64,000 nucleotides of DNA, from assembly GCA_949284415.1 (NCBI GenBank), contig CASDVM010000012.1, forward strand, positions 1 through 64,000. Direction: 5' to 3'. The notes under the pieces are model-generated. The model had not been told where the DNA came from, did not search any database, and was given only the letters and a program-made list of their open reading frames with translations. This document shows, in pieces, positions 32,715-41,285 of this stretch. The number at the start of each line of letters is the position of its first letter. Positions within the stretch are counted from its first letter, which is position 1. This DNA is from an uncultured bacterium (GTDB taxonomy: Bacteria; Cyanobacteriota; Vampirovibrionia; Gastranaerophilales; Gastranaerophilaceae). A program made the position numbers and the translations under genes.

Positions 32715-33391
32715 ATAAAGGGGGATAATTCTTCCGCCTTGCAAACTTCCACGCCGTAAAGCAGTGATTTAAAAACATCCAGCACTTTTATCTCGCTTTC
32801 AAAATGCCCGATATCAAACACTGCAATCGGAGAATCAACCGCCGTATGGAATTTCAAATCACCTGTTACAAAAGCATCTGCTCCGTTTTCATAAGCTTCC
32901 CGAATAAATTCTGCCCCGCTTCCTGCACAGAATGCAATGTTTTTAATCCTTTCCGCGCCAAAATTATTTACATAGCGCATATTAGGTGAAATCGTTTTAA
33001 GAATATCAATAAAAATTTTAATATCAATCGGTGCATCCAAACTTACAAGCCTTGTAAAATCTCCGATATTCTTTGTCTTGGTCAGCCCGAGCACACTTAT
33101 TAATTTATCGGTTGTCCCGCCTTCTGCTCTGTCCATATTTGTATGAGCACAGTAAATATCAATATCTTTATAATGAAAAGGAATAAAAAATAACGGATGA
33201 TGAGAAATTATCATATCGCATTTTTTTGATTCAGCCTGCCTTAAAACAGCATCTGTTACGGTCAGGGCAAGCAAAACTTTTTGAATATCCGTATTTTTAG
33301 TTTCGACAAGCCAGCCGGAACAATCCCAGCTTTCAGCCAATTCTATAGGTGCAAAATTTTCAATTCTTTTGACAATTTCGTATTTATCCAT
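32702..33391 (-). CDS. Nif3-like dinuclear metal centre protein (YbgI/YqfO family)
   Basis: A 229-residue Nif3-family protein. Metal ligands are in IISHHPLFFIPFH and CAHTNMDRAEGGTTDKL near the N-terminus, and a C-terminal HFESE. Homologues form toroidal hexamers; a GTP cyclohydrolase I type 2 label is common but weakly supported. I start at ATG 33391, which overlaps the CoaBC stop by 8 nt, with AAGGAA in the end of coaBC as ribosome-binding site. It is part of the gmk-coaBC-nif3 run. Confidence 0.92.
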   Translation of the reverse strand: MDKYEIVKRIENFAPIELAESWDCSGWLVETKNTDIQKVLLALTVTDAVLRQAESKKCDMIISHHPLFFIPFHYKDIDIYCAHTNMDRAEGGTTDKLISVLGLTKTKNIGDFTRLVSLDAPIDIKIFIDILKTISPNMRYVNNFGAERIKNIAFCAGSGAEFIREAYENGADAFVTGDLKFHTAVDSPIAVFDIGHFESEIKVLDVFKSLLYGVEVCKAEELSPFIYHG

Positions 33392-34577
33392 AAATTTCCT
33401 TAAAAATTTGTTTTGCAATTGTCATTTTATCAGCCCTTTCAAGCTTTTTCATTCCACCGTTTTTATCTAAAATCGTAACCTCATTATAATCGCTTGAAAA
33501 TCCGATATCTTTTCTTGAAATGTCATTTGCAATCAAAAAATCACAGCCTTTTTTACGAATTTTCTCTTTTGCGTTTTCAATTAAATTTTCGCTTTCGGCA
33601 CAAAAGCCGACAATCAGAGGTTCGGAAGGCAGGAGGGCAGGAGGGCAGGATTTCTTTTTTTTGCTGCACAAATTTTTTAAAATGTCAGGATTTTTGACAA
33701 GAGTCAATGTAACTTCATCTTCGGAAGTCTTTTTCATTTTTTGCGGAGAAATTTCTTTAACTCTGTAATCCGCAACAGCTGCAGCCATAATAATACAGTC
33801 CGAATTTTCAAATTCCTTTTCCACAGCGGATTTCATATCAAGAGCTGATTTTACTTTTATAACATTATATTTTCTTGAAACATTTTTTGTGGTAATCAAT
33901 GTAACTTCCGCACCGAGATTTTTTGCCGTATCAGCAAGCGCAAGCCCCATTTTGCCGGAAGAATAGTTAGAAATATATCTTACAGGATCAATATCCTCTA
34001 TTGTCCCGCCTGAAGTTATGACGATTTTTTTACCGCTCAAAGGTTTATATGTTAAAAGTTCAACTGTTTTATCAAAAATCTTTTCAATAGAACAGAGCCG
34101 TCCTTTGCCTTCATATCCGCAGGCAAGATACCCGCTGTCAGGCTCAAGAATTTCATAATGAAGCTTATTCAAATTTTCCTGTAAAATAGGATTTTCCCAC
34201 ATATTGCAATTCATTGCAGGAGCTACAATAACAGGTTTTGTAAATGCACAGGCAATTGACGTTAAAAGGTTATCACAAATACCCTGTGCAATCTTTGAAA
34301 TTGTATTGGCGGTTGCAGGTGCTATTACCATAATGTCAGCCTGATCAGCATAAGAAATATGCTCCGGTTTAAAATCTTTTACGTCAAATTCTTCCACCGC
34401 AACTTCATTTTGACTTAAATTCTGTAATGTAAGTCTGGTAACAAAATTCATGGCATTCGGGGTACAAACTACAAGGACATTTGCGTTTGCACGTTTGTAC
34501 ATTCTGATAAGCCCGCAAATTTTGTAAGCTGCAATTCCGCCTGTTATACCTACAAGAATTGTTTTTCCGCTTAACAT
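33384..34577 (-). CDS. coaBC: Bifunctional phosphopantothenoylcysteine decarboxylase / phosphopantothenate-cysteine ligase
   Basis: A 397-residue CoaBC that makes 4'-phosphopantetheine for coenzyme A. The N-terminal flavoprotein CoaC has GITGGIAAYK, the catalytic PAMNCNMWENP and the CGYEGKGRL flap. The C-terminal CoaB has VITSGGTIEDIDPVRYISNYSSGKMG and VGFCAES. Between these CoaB motifs an insertion (CSKKKKSCPPALLPSEP) coincides with a period-8 AGGAGGGC tandem repeat at 33625-33650; homologues are shorter here. It overlaps gmk by 7 nt upstream and nif3 downstream. Confidence 0.95.
   Translation of the reverse strand: MLSGKTILVGITGGIAAYKICGLIRMYKRANANVLVVCTPNAMNFVTRLTLQNLSQNEVAVEEFDVKDFKPEHISYADQADIMVIAPATANTISKIAQGICDNLLTSIACAFTKPVIVAPAMNCNMWENPILQENLNKLHYEILEPDSGYLACGYEGKGRLCSIEKIFDKTVELLTYKPLSGKKIVITSGGTIEDIDPVRYISNYSSGKMGLALADTAKNLGAEVTLITTKNVSRKYNVIKVKSALDMKSAVEKEFENSDCIIMAAAVADYRVKEISPQKMKKTSEDEVTLTLVKNPDILKNLCSKKKKSCPPALLPSEPLIVGFCAESENLIENAKEKIRKKGCDFLIANDISRKDIGFSSDYNEVTILDKNGGMKKLERADKMTIAKQIFKEIYG
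33625..33650. repeat. Period-8 AGGAGGGC repeat inside coaBC
   Basis: Three partial units of an 8-nt repeat (AGGAGGGC) lie in the CoaB part. Similar purine-rich GGCAGGAG-type sequence occurs between genes at about 46900-46915 and 48457-48476, so a dispersed repeat appears to have entered coding DNA without breaking the frame. Confidence 0.6.
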
Positions 34578-35134
34578 TTTTTCTGTTCCTCTGATATTAT
34601 CATTTCAAGTTCGGATACAGCTCTTTTTATATCATCATTTACTATTTTGTAATCAAAATTTTCTGCACGTGCCAGTTCTTCTTTAACAGCATTAAGACGT
34701 TTTTGAATTGCTGTCTCATCTTCCGTATGACGGCCTCTCAAACGGTTTTCAAGAGCCTCTAAAGACGGTGGGCATATAAATATCAAAACAGCTTCAGGCA
34801 TCTTTTGTTTTACCTGAAACGCGCCCTGAGTATCAATCTCCAGAATTATATTTTTGCCATCCTCAAGACAGCTGTTTATAAACTTTTTCTTAGTGCCGTA
34901 AAAATTCCCTGCAAATTCAGCCCATTCAAGAAATTTATCATTGTCTATACAATTTTTAAAATCATCTTTTGTCATAAAAAAATAATTCACACCGTCAATT
35001 TCGCCTTCGCGCGGAGCACGTGTTGTGCAGGAAATTGACAGCATAAAATCAGGATTTTTCTTCAAAAATTCTTTTAAAACAGTTCCTTTTCCGACACCTG
35101 ATGATCCAGATACTACATACAATTTTTTGTTCAT
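34571..35134 (-). CDS. gmk: Guanylate kinase
   Basis: A 187-residue guanylate kinase (GMP + ATP to GDP + ADP). P-loop GSSGVGKGT lies at residues 8-16. The GMP-binding segment has STTRAPREGEIDGVNY-like residues (SCTTRAPREGEIDGVNYFF), and ILEIDTQGAFQVK follows. I start at ATG 35134. There is no Shine-Dalgarno; a TATAAT lies only 6 nt upstream, suggesting a leaderless mRNA. It is divergent from the histidine kinase gene within a shared 38-bp palindrome. coaBC overlaps its 3' end. Confidence 0.95.
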   Translation of the reverse strand: MNKKLYVVSGSSGVGKGTVLKEFLKKNPDFMLSISCTTRAPREGEIDGVNYFFMTKDDFKNCIDNDKFLEWAEFAGNFYGTKKKFINSCLEDGKNIILEIDTQGAFQVKQKMPEAVLIFICPPSLEALENRLRGRHTEDETAIQKRLNAVKEELARAENFDYKIVNDDIKRAVSELEMIISEEQKKC

Positions 35135-35160
35135 AGTATAATTATACAATGAACAAGAAA
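35123..35160. promoter_or_regulatory. 38-bp near-perfect palindrome covering both divergent starts
   Basis: The sequence from 35123 to 35160 is symmetrical with two mismatches. Its centre is GTATAATTATAC. Each strand has a TATAAT (plus 35137-35142, minus 35146-35141) exactly 6 nt before an ATG (35149 plus, 35134 minus), and each coding sequence opens ATG AAC AA. No Shine-Dalgarno is present on either side. Confidence 0.75.
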
Positions 35161-36312
35161 GCAATTTATAATTTTGTCAAAAAAATTAATACTGCAAAAA
35201 ATTTAAAAGATATTGCAGAAATTACAAATTCAGAATTATTACGGTTAACAAATGCATCGGCAGTCTGGATAAGCCTTATTAACTGGAACAACAATCAGGT
35301 AGAAATAAAAAAATTACTATCTACAGAACGTTTTAAACAGGATAAAGTATTACAAAAAGAGGTCAGAAATATAAGACAAACAATAACCGATTTTTATAAT
35401 AATTTCGGGATTGAAGAAATATATGAACATCTGACCTATATGTCAAACCAGAATAAGATATTAATGCCGATAATTTACAGAAATAATATTTTAGGATATA
35501 CAGGCTTAATTTCTGATGATAAAAACTTTAACAAAAATAATATACCAGATATTGAACTTTTAATGGAATATATCAGTGCAAGATTAGAAATTATTACACT
35601 TTACGATGAAAAGCAGAGAACGTCAAAAGAAAGAACTGAATTTTTAGCCAGTGTATCTCATGAATTCAAAACACCTTTAAATGCAATTATCGGATTTTGC
35701 GATTTGCTTTGCGAAAAAGTTGAAGGAGAAGATAATCTTAAATATCTTGAAAACATTTCAAAAAACTCTATTTATCTTATGAGTTTAATTAAAAATATAC
35801 TTGAATATGCAAAAAGCGACTCACAACCGCTTACAATCAAACGTGTCCGCATAAGAACAAAAAAAATAATAACTGAAATTCTCGAAAATTTTGATGAAAT
35901 GCGTAAAGAAAAAAATGTTTCATTTAATTACACACTTTCTGACATAATTATCAATGCCGATTTGATAAAGTTTAAACAGCTTGTTTATAATTTAGTATCT
36001 AATGCATTAAAATTCAGCAGGGAAAACAGTTCAATATCAATCGTTACTTATGTGAACAGAAAAAAAGAATTTATCTTTGAAATAAGAGATAAAGGCGACG
36101 GCATAAGCAAAAAAGATATAACAAAAATTTTCAATTTTTTCACACAGGTTAACAGAAGCGAACTTAAACGCCAGCAAGGTTCGGGGGTCGGTCTTGCGCT
36201 ATGCCGTAAAATTCTTCAGGCACACGGCGGAGAAATATATGTAAAATCAAAACTTCATCAAGGAAGCACTTTCTGGTTTACAATTCCTCTAAAACGAAAT
36301 AATAAGAAATAA
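35149..36312 (+). CDS. Sensor histidine kinase with N-terminal GAF-like domain
   Basis: A 387-residue soluble kinase. Residues about 10-150 resemble a GAF sensor (NASAVWISLINW; ILMPIIYRNNILGYTGLI). The HisKA domain has the phospho-acceptor in SVSHEFKTPLNAIIGF near residue 173. The HATPase domain has the N box LVYNLVSNALKFS, G1 RDKGDGISKKD and G2 GSGVGLALCRKIL. There is no TM segment, so it senses a cytosolic cue. No response regulator is adjacent (orphan). The start is leaderless-like: TATAAT 6 nt before the ATG, in a palindrome shared with gmk. Confidence 0.92.
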   Translation: MNKKAIYNFVKKINTAKNLKDIAEITNSELLRLTNASAVWISLINWNNNQVEIKKLLSTERFKQDKVLQKEVRNIRQTITDFYNNFGIEEIYEHLTYMSNQNKILMPIIYRNNILGYTGLISDDKNFNKNNIPDIELLMEYISARLEIITLYDEKQRTSKERTEFLASVSHEFKTPLNAIIGFCDLLCEKVEGEDNLKYLENISKNSIYLMSLIKNILEYAKSDSQPLTIKRVRIRTKKIITEILENFDEMRKEKNVSFNYTLSDIIINADLIKFKQLVYNLVSNALKFSRENSSISIVTYVNRKKEFIFEIRDKGDGISKKDITKIFNFFTQVNRSELKRQQGSGVGLALCRKILQAHGGEIYVKSKLHQGSTFWFTIPLKRNNKK

Positions 36313-36319
36313 ATCTCAA

Positions 36320-37705
36320 TTATAAATGTTTTTTCTTTCTCTCATCAAGCATAAGAATAGTGCAAATCGTTATACAAATTAATGCCGAGAAAACCCAGAA
36401 AACAATTGCGCCGTTCCAGCCGAATTTATCAACCATAAATCCTGTACCGGTGGCGGATAATACAGCACCGATATAGCCGAAAGTCCCCGTAAAACCTGTT
36501 GCAGCCGAGGCAACTTTTTTAGAGCTTGATTCAACAGCGCATAAACCGCCTATCATCATCTGCGGACCGTATGTGAATGCTCCGAGAAGCCCTATAAGAA
36601 CAAAATCAATTGTACTTATTGTATTGAATTTCAATAATACAAGACAAACTACAACACCGATTAAGTAAATTAAATTAACAGGTGCCCTCTGCCCTTTAAA
36701 AATCTTATCTGAAATAAGGCCTGCACAAATAGTTCCAGCAATACCCACAAGAGGCAGTGAACTTAATTTCATGGCAGCAAGCTCAAGAGAATTGTTTTTA
36801 GCTTCGCTCAAATATTTTATCATCCAATCTTCTGCGCCAAATCTTATGATGTAAACAAATATATAAGCAATTGCAAGAAGCCAGATTGTTTTGTTATATA
36901 AAATATTCTGTTTGAATATTTCTATATAAGATCTGTTATCATCTTCACAGTCTGCTTTTTTAGATACAGGTTCATTATTATAAGTTTCAATATCAGGAAG
37001 CCCTAGAGACTGCGGTCTGTCTCTTAACCTGTTATAAAGCCAGATTGCAACAATAACGGCAAGAGTTCCCGGGAAGAAAAACGCCATTTTCCAGCCGAAA
37101 TGTGCAACCAGAAAACCTGAAATTATGACACTTAAGAAAGTTCCTGTCTGGTGAGAGCATGACCACAATGACCATTTAGTGCCTCGTTCGGAATTTGAAT
37201 ACCAGTAAGTCAGACTCTTTGCAACAGCAGGAAATCCGGCAGACTGAAACCAACCTGACGCACCCCAGAAAAATACGAAAAGCCACAACAGAATCGTATT
37301 TGCGGGGAGCCCGAAAAATGAAGCCTGTCCCGGGGTAATAAATACAGCAGACAACCCGAAACAAATATTTGCAATAGCGGTCATTATAAGAGCTGTAGGT
37401 AAAAATTTACGAACGTCAGACCCGTCAGCCAGAACTCCGTTAACAAATTTTCCGATACCGTAAGTCAAATACAATGAACTTCCCAAAATACCGAGCTCTG
37501 TATTAGAATACCCGTACTCAGCACTCAAACCCGGTAAAGCAACAGCAATATTTTTCTTACAAAGATAAAATACCGTATACCCTATAAAGCATGCATAGAA
37601 AATTCTCCATCTCCAGTGAGCATACATGCTCTTTACCTGCTCTTTATCCTGAATAGTCTCTTTTACGGGAGGCTCTTTAAAAAATTTCGCTAATGTATTT
37701 AACAT
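36320..37705 (-). CDS. OPA-family (GlpT/UhpT-like) organophosphate antiporter
   Basis: A 461-residue MFS protein with about 12 TM helices. The N-terminal RWRIFYACFIGYTVFYLCKK and the motif LGSSLYLTYGIGKFVNGVLAD are characteristic of the organophosphate:phosphate antiporter family (GlpT, UhpT, UhpC, PgtP). It probably imports a phosphorylated sugar, glycerol 3-phosphate or a similar compound in exchange for phosphate. The exact substrate and a possible sensor role (UhpC-like) are unresolved. It lies 3 nt from the end of the upstream exonuclease gene. Confidence 0.88.
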   Translation of the reverse strand: MLNTLAKFFKEPPVKETIQDKEQVKSMYAHWRWRIFYACFIGYTVFYLCKKNIAVALPGLSAEYGYSNTELGILGSSLYLTYGIGKFVNGVLADGSDVRKFLPTALIMTAIANICFGLSAVFITPGQASFFGLPANTILLWLFVFFWGASGWFQSAGFPAVAKSLTYWYSNSERGTKWSLWSCSHQTGTFLSVIISGFLVAHFGWKMAFFFPGTLAVIVAIWLYNRLRDRPQSLGLPDIETYNNEPVSKKADCEDDNRSYIEIFKQNILYNKTIWLLAIAYIFVYIIRFGAEDWMIKYLSEAKNNSLELAAMKLSSLPLVGIAGTICAGLISDKIFKGQRAPVNLIYLIGVVVCLVLLKFNTISTIDFVLIGLLGAFTYGPQMMIGGLCAVESSSKKVASAATGFTGTFGYIGAVLSATGTGFMVDKFGWNGAIVFWVFSALICITICTILMLDERKKKHL

Positions 37706-37708
37706 AAT

Positions 37709-38626
37709 TTATTTCCCTGCTTTTATAACCTGAATGTTTCGTGTTTCGGTAATTTCATGACGTGCATCTTTTATAATTTCTCTTTTTTCTTCATCAAGCC
37801 TGCACCCGCCGACCAATCTGTCAATAAAACCTGTGTTTAATTTTACGGCTTTATCAAATGCTCCGACTTCTTCCAGAACATCTTTAATTTGATGCAGGTC
37901 ATAACCGAAGGACTGTTTGGAATTATAAACAAGAGTTTCTCCGGACTGTGATATAATCGGCTCACCGCCCTGCTCAAAGTAAAGTTTAAACACCGATTTC
38001 AGATCTTGCAATTCCGACTGCAAAGTGGTAACCGTCTGCTGAATTCTTAAAAATCTTTCAAATAAATATTCAACATTATCAAGCTGTTTAACTTCCCAGT
38101 CATATTTTTGCAGATATAACTTTTTCAATTTCGGATAAGCAAGCGCCAATCCCATAGTATCTGCCATCGCACGGTGATGATTTTTTAAATCAACTTTAAA
38201 TTTATCAGTCAAAGCTTCCAGACCGTGAGAAGGCAAATCGGGATAAACCTCTTTAAACATCTGCTGTGAATCAATTCTGGGGTTATCTAATTCTTTACCT
38301 GTTGTTCTAAGGCTTGCTTCATTCAAAAAAGAATAATCAAAAATACAATTATGCGCTACTATCGGATAATCACCAATAAATTCAAGAATTTTAGGCATAG
38401 CCTCAGCTTCTGTGGGAGCATCTGCAACCATTTCCTGAGTAATTCCGTGAATTGCCATGCTCGATTTTCTGATATGCTGTTCGGGATTGATAAGAGTCTG
38501 ATATTCATCTTTTATTTTACCGTTTTCAAGCCTCACAGCCGCAAACTCAACCATTTTTTCTTTTGTATAATCTAAACCTGTGGTTTCCGTATCAAGAACA
38601 ATTTCTACTATCTTTTTCCTTGCCAT
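37709..38626 (-). CDS. DnaQ-like 3'-5' exonuclease (DEDDh)
   Basis: A 305-residue protein. Exo I is VLDTETTGLDY (residues 7-17), Exo II lies in IVAHNCIFDYSFL, and Exo III is HHRAMADTMGL, completing the DEDDh set. The N-terminal 185 residues match the DNA polymerase III epsilon family; the C-terminal ~120 residues form an unrecognised helical domain. It may proofread or process DNA/RNA ends. The OPA transporter gene follows 3 nt downstream. Confidence 0.9.
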   Translation of the reverse strand: MARKKIVEIVLDTETTGLDYTKEKMVEFAAVRLENGKIKDEYQTLINPEQHIRKSSMAIHGITQEMVADAPTEAEAMPKILEFIGDYPIVAHNCIFDYSFLNEASLRTTGKELDNPRIDSQQMFKEVYPDLPSHGLEALTDKFKVDLKNHHRAMADTMGLALAYPKLKKLYLQKYDWEVKQLDNVEYLFERFLRIQQTVTTLQSELQDLKSVFKLYFEQGGEPIISQSGETLVYNSKQSFGYDLHQIKDVLEEVGAFDKAVKLNTGFIDRLVGGCRLDEEKREIIKDARHEITETRNIQVIKAGK

Positions 38627-38790
38627 ATTCCTATCCTATAGAGTTCTTACAAGATAATAGCACAAAAAAAAATTCTGTGATAGAATAAAAAAAAGAAGAA
38701 CAGAAGTCAGAATGTCAAACTTATTACAAAATAAAAAATATAGTATTCTTGACCGATGAACATTAAAATAAAAGCAAAAGGAGATATGTA

Positions 38791-39114
38791 ATGTCAAATG
38801 CAGCAGATATTAATGATGCAAGTTTTGAACAGGAAGTATTAAAATCAGAACAGCCTGTTGTAGTGGATTTTTGGGCTCCATGGTGCGGTCCGTGCAGAAA
38901 ATTGGGACCTATTTTGGATGAAATTGCAGACGAATTTGCGGGTAAAGTAAAATTTGTAAAGGTTAATACCGATGAAAATCTTAAAACAGCTCAAGATTAT
39001 TCAATCAGCGGACTTCCAAGCCTTCTTGTTTTCAAAAACGGAAAAGCTCTTGAAAGACTTGTCGGTTTGATGCCTAAATCTACAATTATTTCAAATATTG
39101 AAAAACATTTATAG
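38791..39114 (+). CDS. trxA: Thioredoxin
   Basis: A 107-residue thioredoxin. The active site WCGPC lies at residues 31-35, the conserved VVDFWAPWCGPCRKLGP surrounds it, and the cis-Pro is in SGLPSLLVFKNG. It reduces protein disulfides in the cytosol. AAAAGGAGAT precedes the ATG. A symmetrical terminator follows at 39138. Confidence 0.97.
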   Translation: MSNAADINDASFEQEVLKSEQPVVVDFWAPWCGPCRKLGPILDEIADEFAGKVKFVKVNTDENLKTAQDYSISGLPSLLVFKNGKALERLVGLMPKSTIISNIEKHL

Positions 39115-39137
39115 TTAAACATAAAAAATAACTGAAT

Positions 39138-39180
39138 AAAGAAAAGAGTCTCCGACCGGCAGGACAGAGACTCTTTCTTT
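39138..39180. terminator. Bidirectional terminator between trxA and the 124-aa gene
   Basis: AAAGAAAAGAGTCTC pairs with GAGACTCTTTCTTT around a 14-nt loop, with T-rich ends on both strands, between convergent genes. Confidence 0.85.
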
Positions 39181-39195
39181 ACTATATTTATACAA

Positions 39196-39570
39196 TTAAA
39201 CTTCTTCCTCTGAGTCTTCATCTTTTTTAAACTTATCAACAACCATAGAAGCCATTTCTTTTGCAATAATTTTCTGTGTATTTGCAGGACAGTTCTGGAG
39301 CATGTTCATAGCAGTTCTAAGTGTGGTATCAATATCGTACCAGCGCCCTTTTCTATTGTCATCAAGACCTGAACCAACCGCATTAATAATATCTTCAACA
39401 GCTTCAAATTTTTCATCTTCTATATTATGTTCGATAATAATTTTAATGAGATTTAAAGCAATTCTGATTTGTGTTTCATCATCAGACTCTTCAAGAGTTT
39501 TCACGGCATGAGATAAAACCGGATCTTTGTCGTACCATCGTCTGTGTTGATTTGTGTATTCTTCTTTCAT
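39196..39570 (-). CDS. Two-repeat helical protein with RWYD motif
   Basis: A 124-residue acidic protein made of two similar ~50-residue helical repeats. The first runs RRWYDKDPVLSHAVKTLEE...QIRIALNLIKII; the second GRWYDIDTTLRTAMNMLQN...QKIIAKEMASMV. The repeats are separated by a DNRK linker and followed by an acidic tail. It resembles alpha-helical repeat scaffolds. Function unknown. GGAGAGGC precedes the ATG. Confidence 0.72.
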   Translation of the reverse strand: MKEEYTNQHRRWYDKDPVLSHAVKTLEESDDETQIRIALNLIKIIIEHNIEDEKFEAVEDIINAVGSGLDDNRKGRWYDIDTTLRTAMNMLQNCPANTQKIIAKEMASMVVDKFKKDEDSEEEV

Positions 39571-39639
39571 AATGCCTCTCCTTATAATCCTGAAATCGAT
39601 AAAATTATTATGAAGAATTTTTTAATTTATGTCAAGTAT

Positions 39640-39918
39640 TCAGCCCTGTTTAAAAGTAACGCCTTTATTCCCTTTAGGATATTCCCACCCCAGAGAACAG
39701 CTCTCACAGGCTATTCTGCAGGCTCCGCATTCAAGACAATTTTCAAAGTTTACTATAAGTTTTTGTTTACTGTCATCCCACTCATAAACACCTGCAGGGC
39801 AAATTATCGTACAAATCTTTGATTTACACACCCTGCATAATTCCTGAACAGGCTTTAGATGAGATTCAGAATCAGGTGTATATTTTATTGTATATAATTT
39901 ATCTTCAAGATCACTCAT
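39640..39918 (-). CDS. fixX: FixX-type ferredoxin
   Basis: A 92-residue ferredoxin-like protein. CRVCKSKICTIICPAGVYEW and CLECGACRIACESCSLGWEY supply the cysteines, and the YPKGNKGVTFKQG tail is typical of FixX. It passes electrons to or from the FixC flavoprotein. I start at ATG 39918, overlapping the fixC stop by 4 nt, with GGAGT upstream. fixA and fixB are not in the window. Confidence 0.92.
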   Translation of the reverse strand: MSDLEDKLYTIKYTPDSESHLKPVQELCRVCKSKICTIICPAGVYEWDDSKQKLIVNFENCLECGACRIACESCSLGWEYPKGNKGVTFKQG

Positions 39919-41219
39919 TTTAAAATACTCCATAACAATTTGACAGCCGCCCACGCATCTTTGAATAAATCTGCCGGTTTTCTGTCAGTAAAAATGCTTT
40001 TAATAAATCTGTGATATTTTTCGCGTTTTGGCACGCTGTCAACTGACGTAAACATTTCAAAAAAAGAATTAATTTTTTGCGGATAATATCCTAAAAATTC
40101 TTCTGCTCTTCCGCCGACTCCGCTCATAAGATCTTTATATGTACGCAGGTCTTTAATTATAAACGAATCTTCAAGTTCTTCCTGATAATGCGACAGAGCA
40201 TTTTCCGAAAAATCCTGCTTACCAAGAGCTATTACGGCTGTCTCACCTGCGATTTTTCCTGAAATCATAGCAAGATTTGTACCTTCCCAGTGCATATTGT
40301 TAACGAACATGGCAGCATCCCCGCAAACCATAACACCTGCCCCGAAAAGAAGCGGAACTTTTTTATATCCGCCTTCGGGAATTAAATGTGCGGAATACTC
40401 CAGCAATTCACCGTCTTTTATTAAAGGTTCAATTTCAGGATGTTTTTTAAGTTTATCTAAAAGTTCATAAGGCTTTAATCCTCGCTCAATAAGTTCGCTC
40501 AACGTTACTCCAAGCCCTATGCTGACGGAATTTTTATTTGTATACATAAATCCTAAACCCAGCATCCCGAGCATAGGTCCGCCGAAAATTTCATAAATAC
40601 AGCCTTCGTCATCATTTACATGAAATCTTTCGTTTATTTTTTCTGCAGGAAGTTTTATAACCTCTTTTACACTCAGCGCAACATCTTCAGGTTTTAAATT
40701 TCCTCTAAGTCCTATCTGTTTTGCGAGCAGAGAATTTACCCCGTCAGCAAGAATAACAATATCAGAGTAATAATCCTCCAGTTCTGTTCTGACTCCTTTT
40801 ACAAATCCGTTTTCCAAAATCAATTCTCGGACAACCGTTTCCTCAACAAGAATTACACCTTCTTTTTTTGCTTCATCTGCCATCCAGCGGTCAAATTCAG
40901 CACGTATTACGGTATAACTTTCCGGAATTTCATGTTTCTTTTTATAAGAAATTACAGTTGCATCATTTTCACCTAAAAGTGCATATTTATGCTCAATATT
41001 TTTACGTTCGAGAGGCGCAGTCTTTTCAAAATCAGGGAAAATTTCACGTGTAGGCTGAGCATAAATCGCTCCTCCGAATACATTTTTACTTCCGGCAAAC
41101 TTTCCCCGCTCAATCAGCACAACTTTTTTACCCGCACGTGCAATTGTAACCGCACAGGATATTCCCGCAGGTCCGCCTCCTACAACTATAACCTCTGTTT
41201 TATTTTTCTGATTTTCCAT
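39915..41219 (-). CDS. fixC: FixC-type electron-transfer flavoprotein oxidoreductase
   Basis: A 434-residue FAD protein related to ETF-quinone oxidoreductase. The dinucleotide-binding VVGGGPAGISCAVTIARAG opens the sequence, FAGSKNVFGGAIYAQP follows, and VCGDAAMFVNNMHWEGTNLAM near residue 300 is the second FAD motif. In FixABCX complexes FixC takes electrons from FixAB and delivers them to a quinone. GGAGCTTTT precedes ATG 41219. It is translationally coupled to fixX. The ETF partners (fixAB) must lie elsewhere, if present. Confidence 0.93.
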   Translation of the reverse strand: MENQKNKTEVIVVGGGPAGISCAVTIARAGKKVVLIERGKFAGSKNVFGGAIYAQPTREIFPDFEKTAPLERKNIEHKYALLGENDATVISYKKKHEIPESYTVIRAEFDRWMADEAKKEGVILVEETVVRELILENGFVKGVRTELEDYYSDIVILADGVNSLLAKQIGLRGNLKPEDVALSVKEVIKLPAEKINERFHVNDDEGCIYEIFGGPMLGMLGLGFMYTNKNSVSIGLGVTLSELIERGLKPYELLDKLKKHPEIEPLIKDGELLEYSAHLIPEGGYKKVPLLFGAGVMVCGDAAMFVNNMHWEGTNLAMISGKIAGETAVIALGKQDFSENALSHYQEELEDSFIIKDLRTYKDLMSGVGGRAEEFLGYYPQKINSFFEMFTSVDSVPKREKYHRFIKSIFTDRKPADLFKDAWAAVKLLWSILK

Positions 41220-41285
41220 AAAAGCTCCGACTAAACTATACACCAAAACTATACATCAAATTATATTCATTGTAAAATAGTTAAT

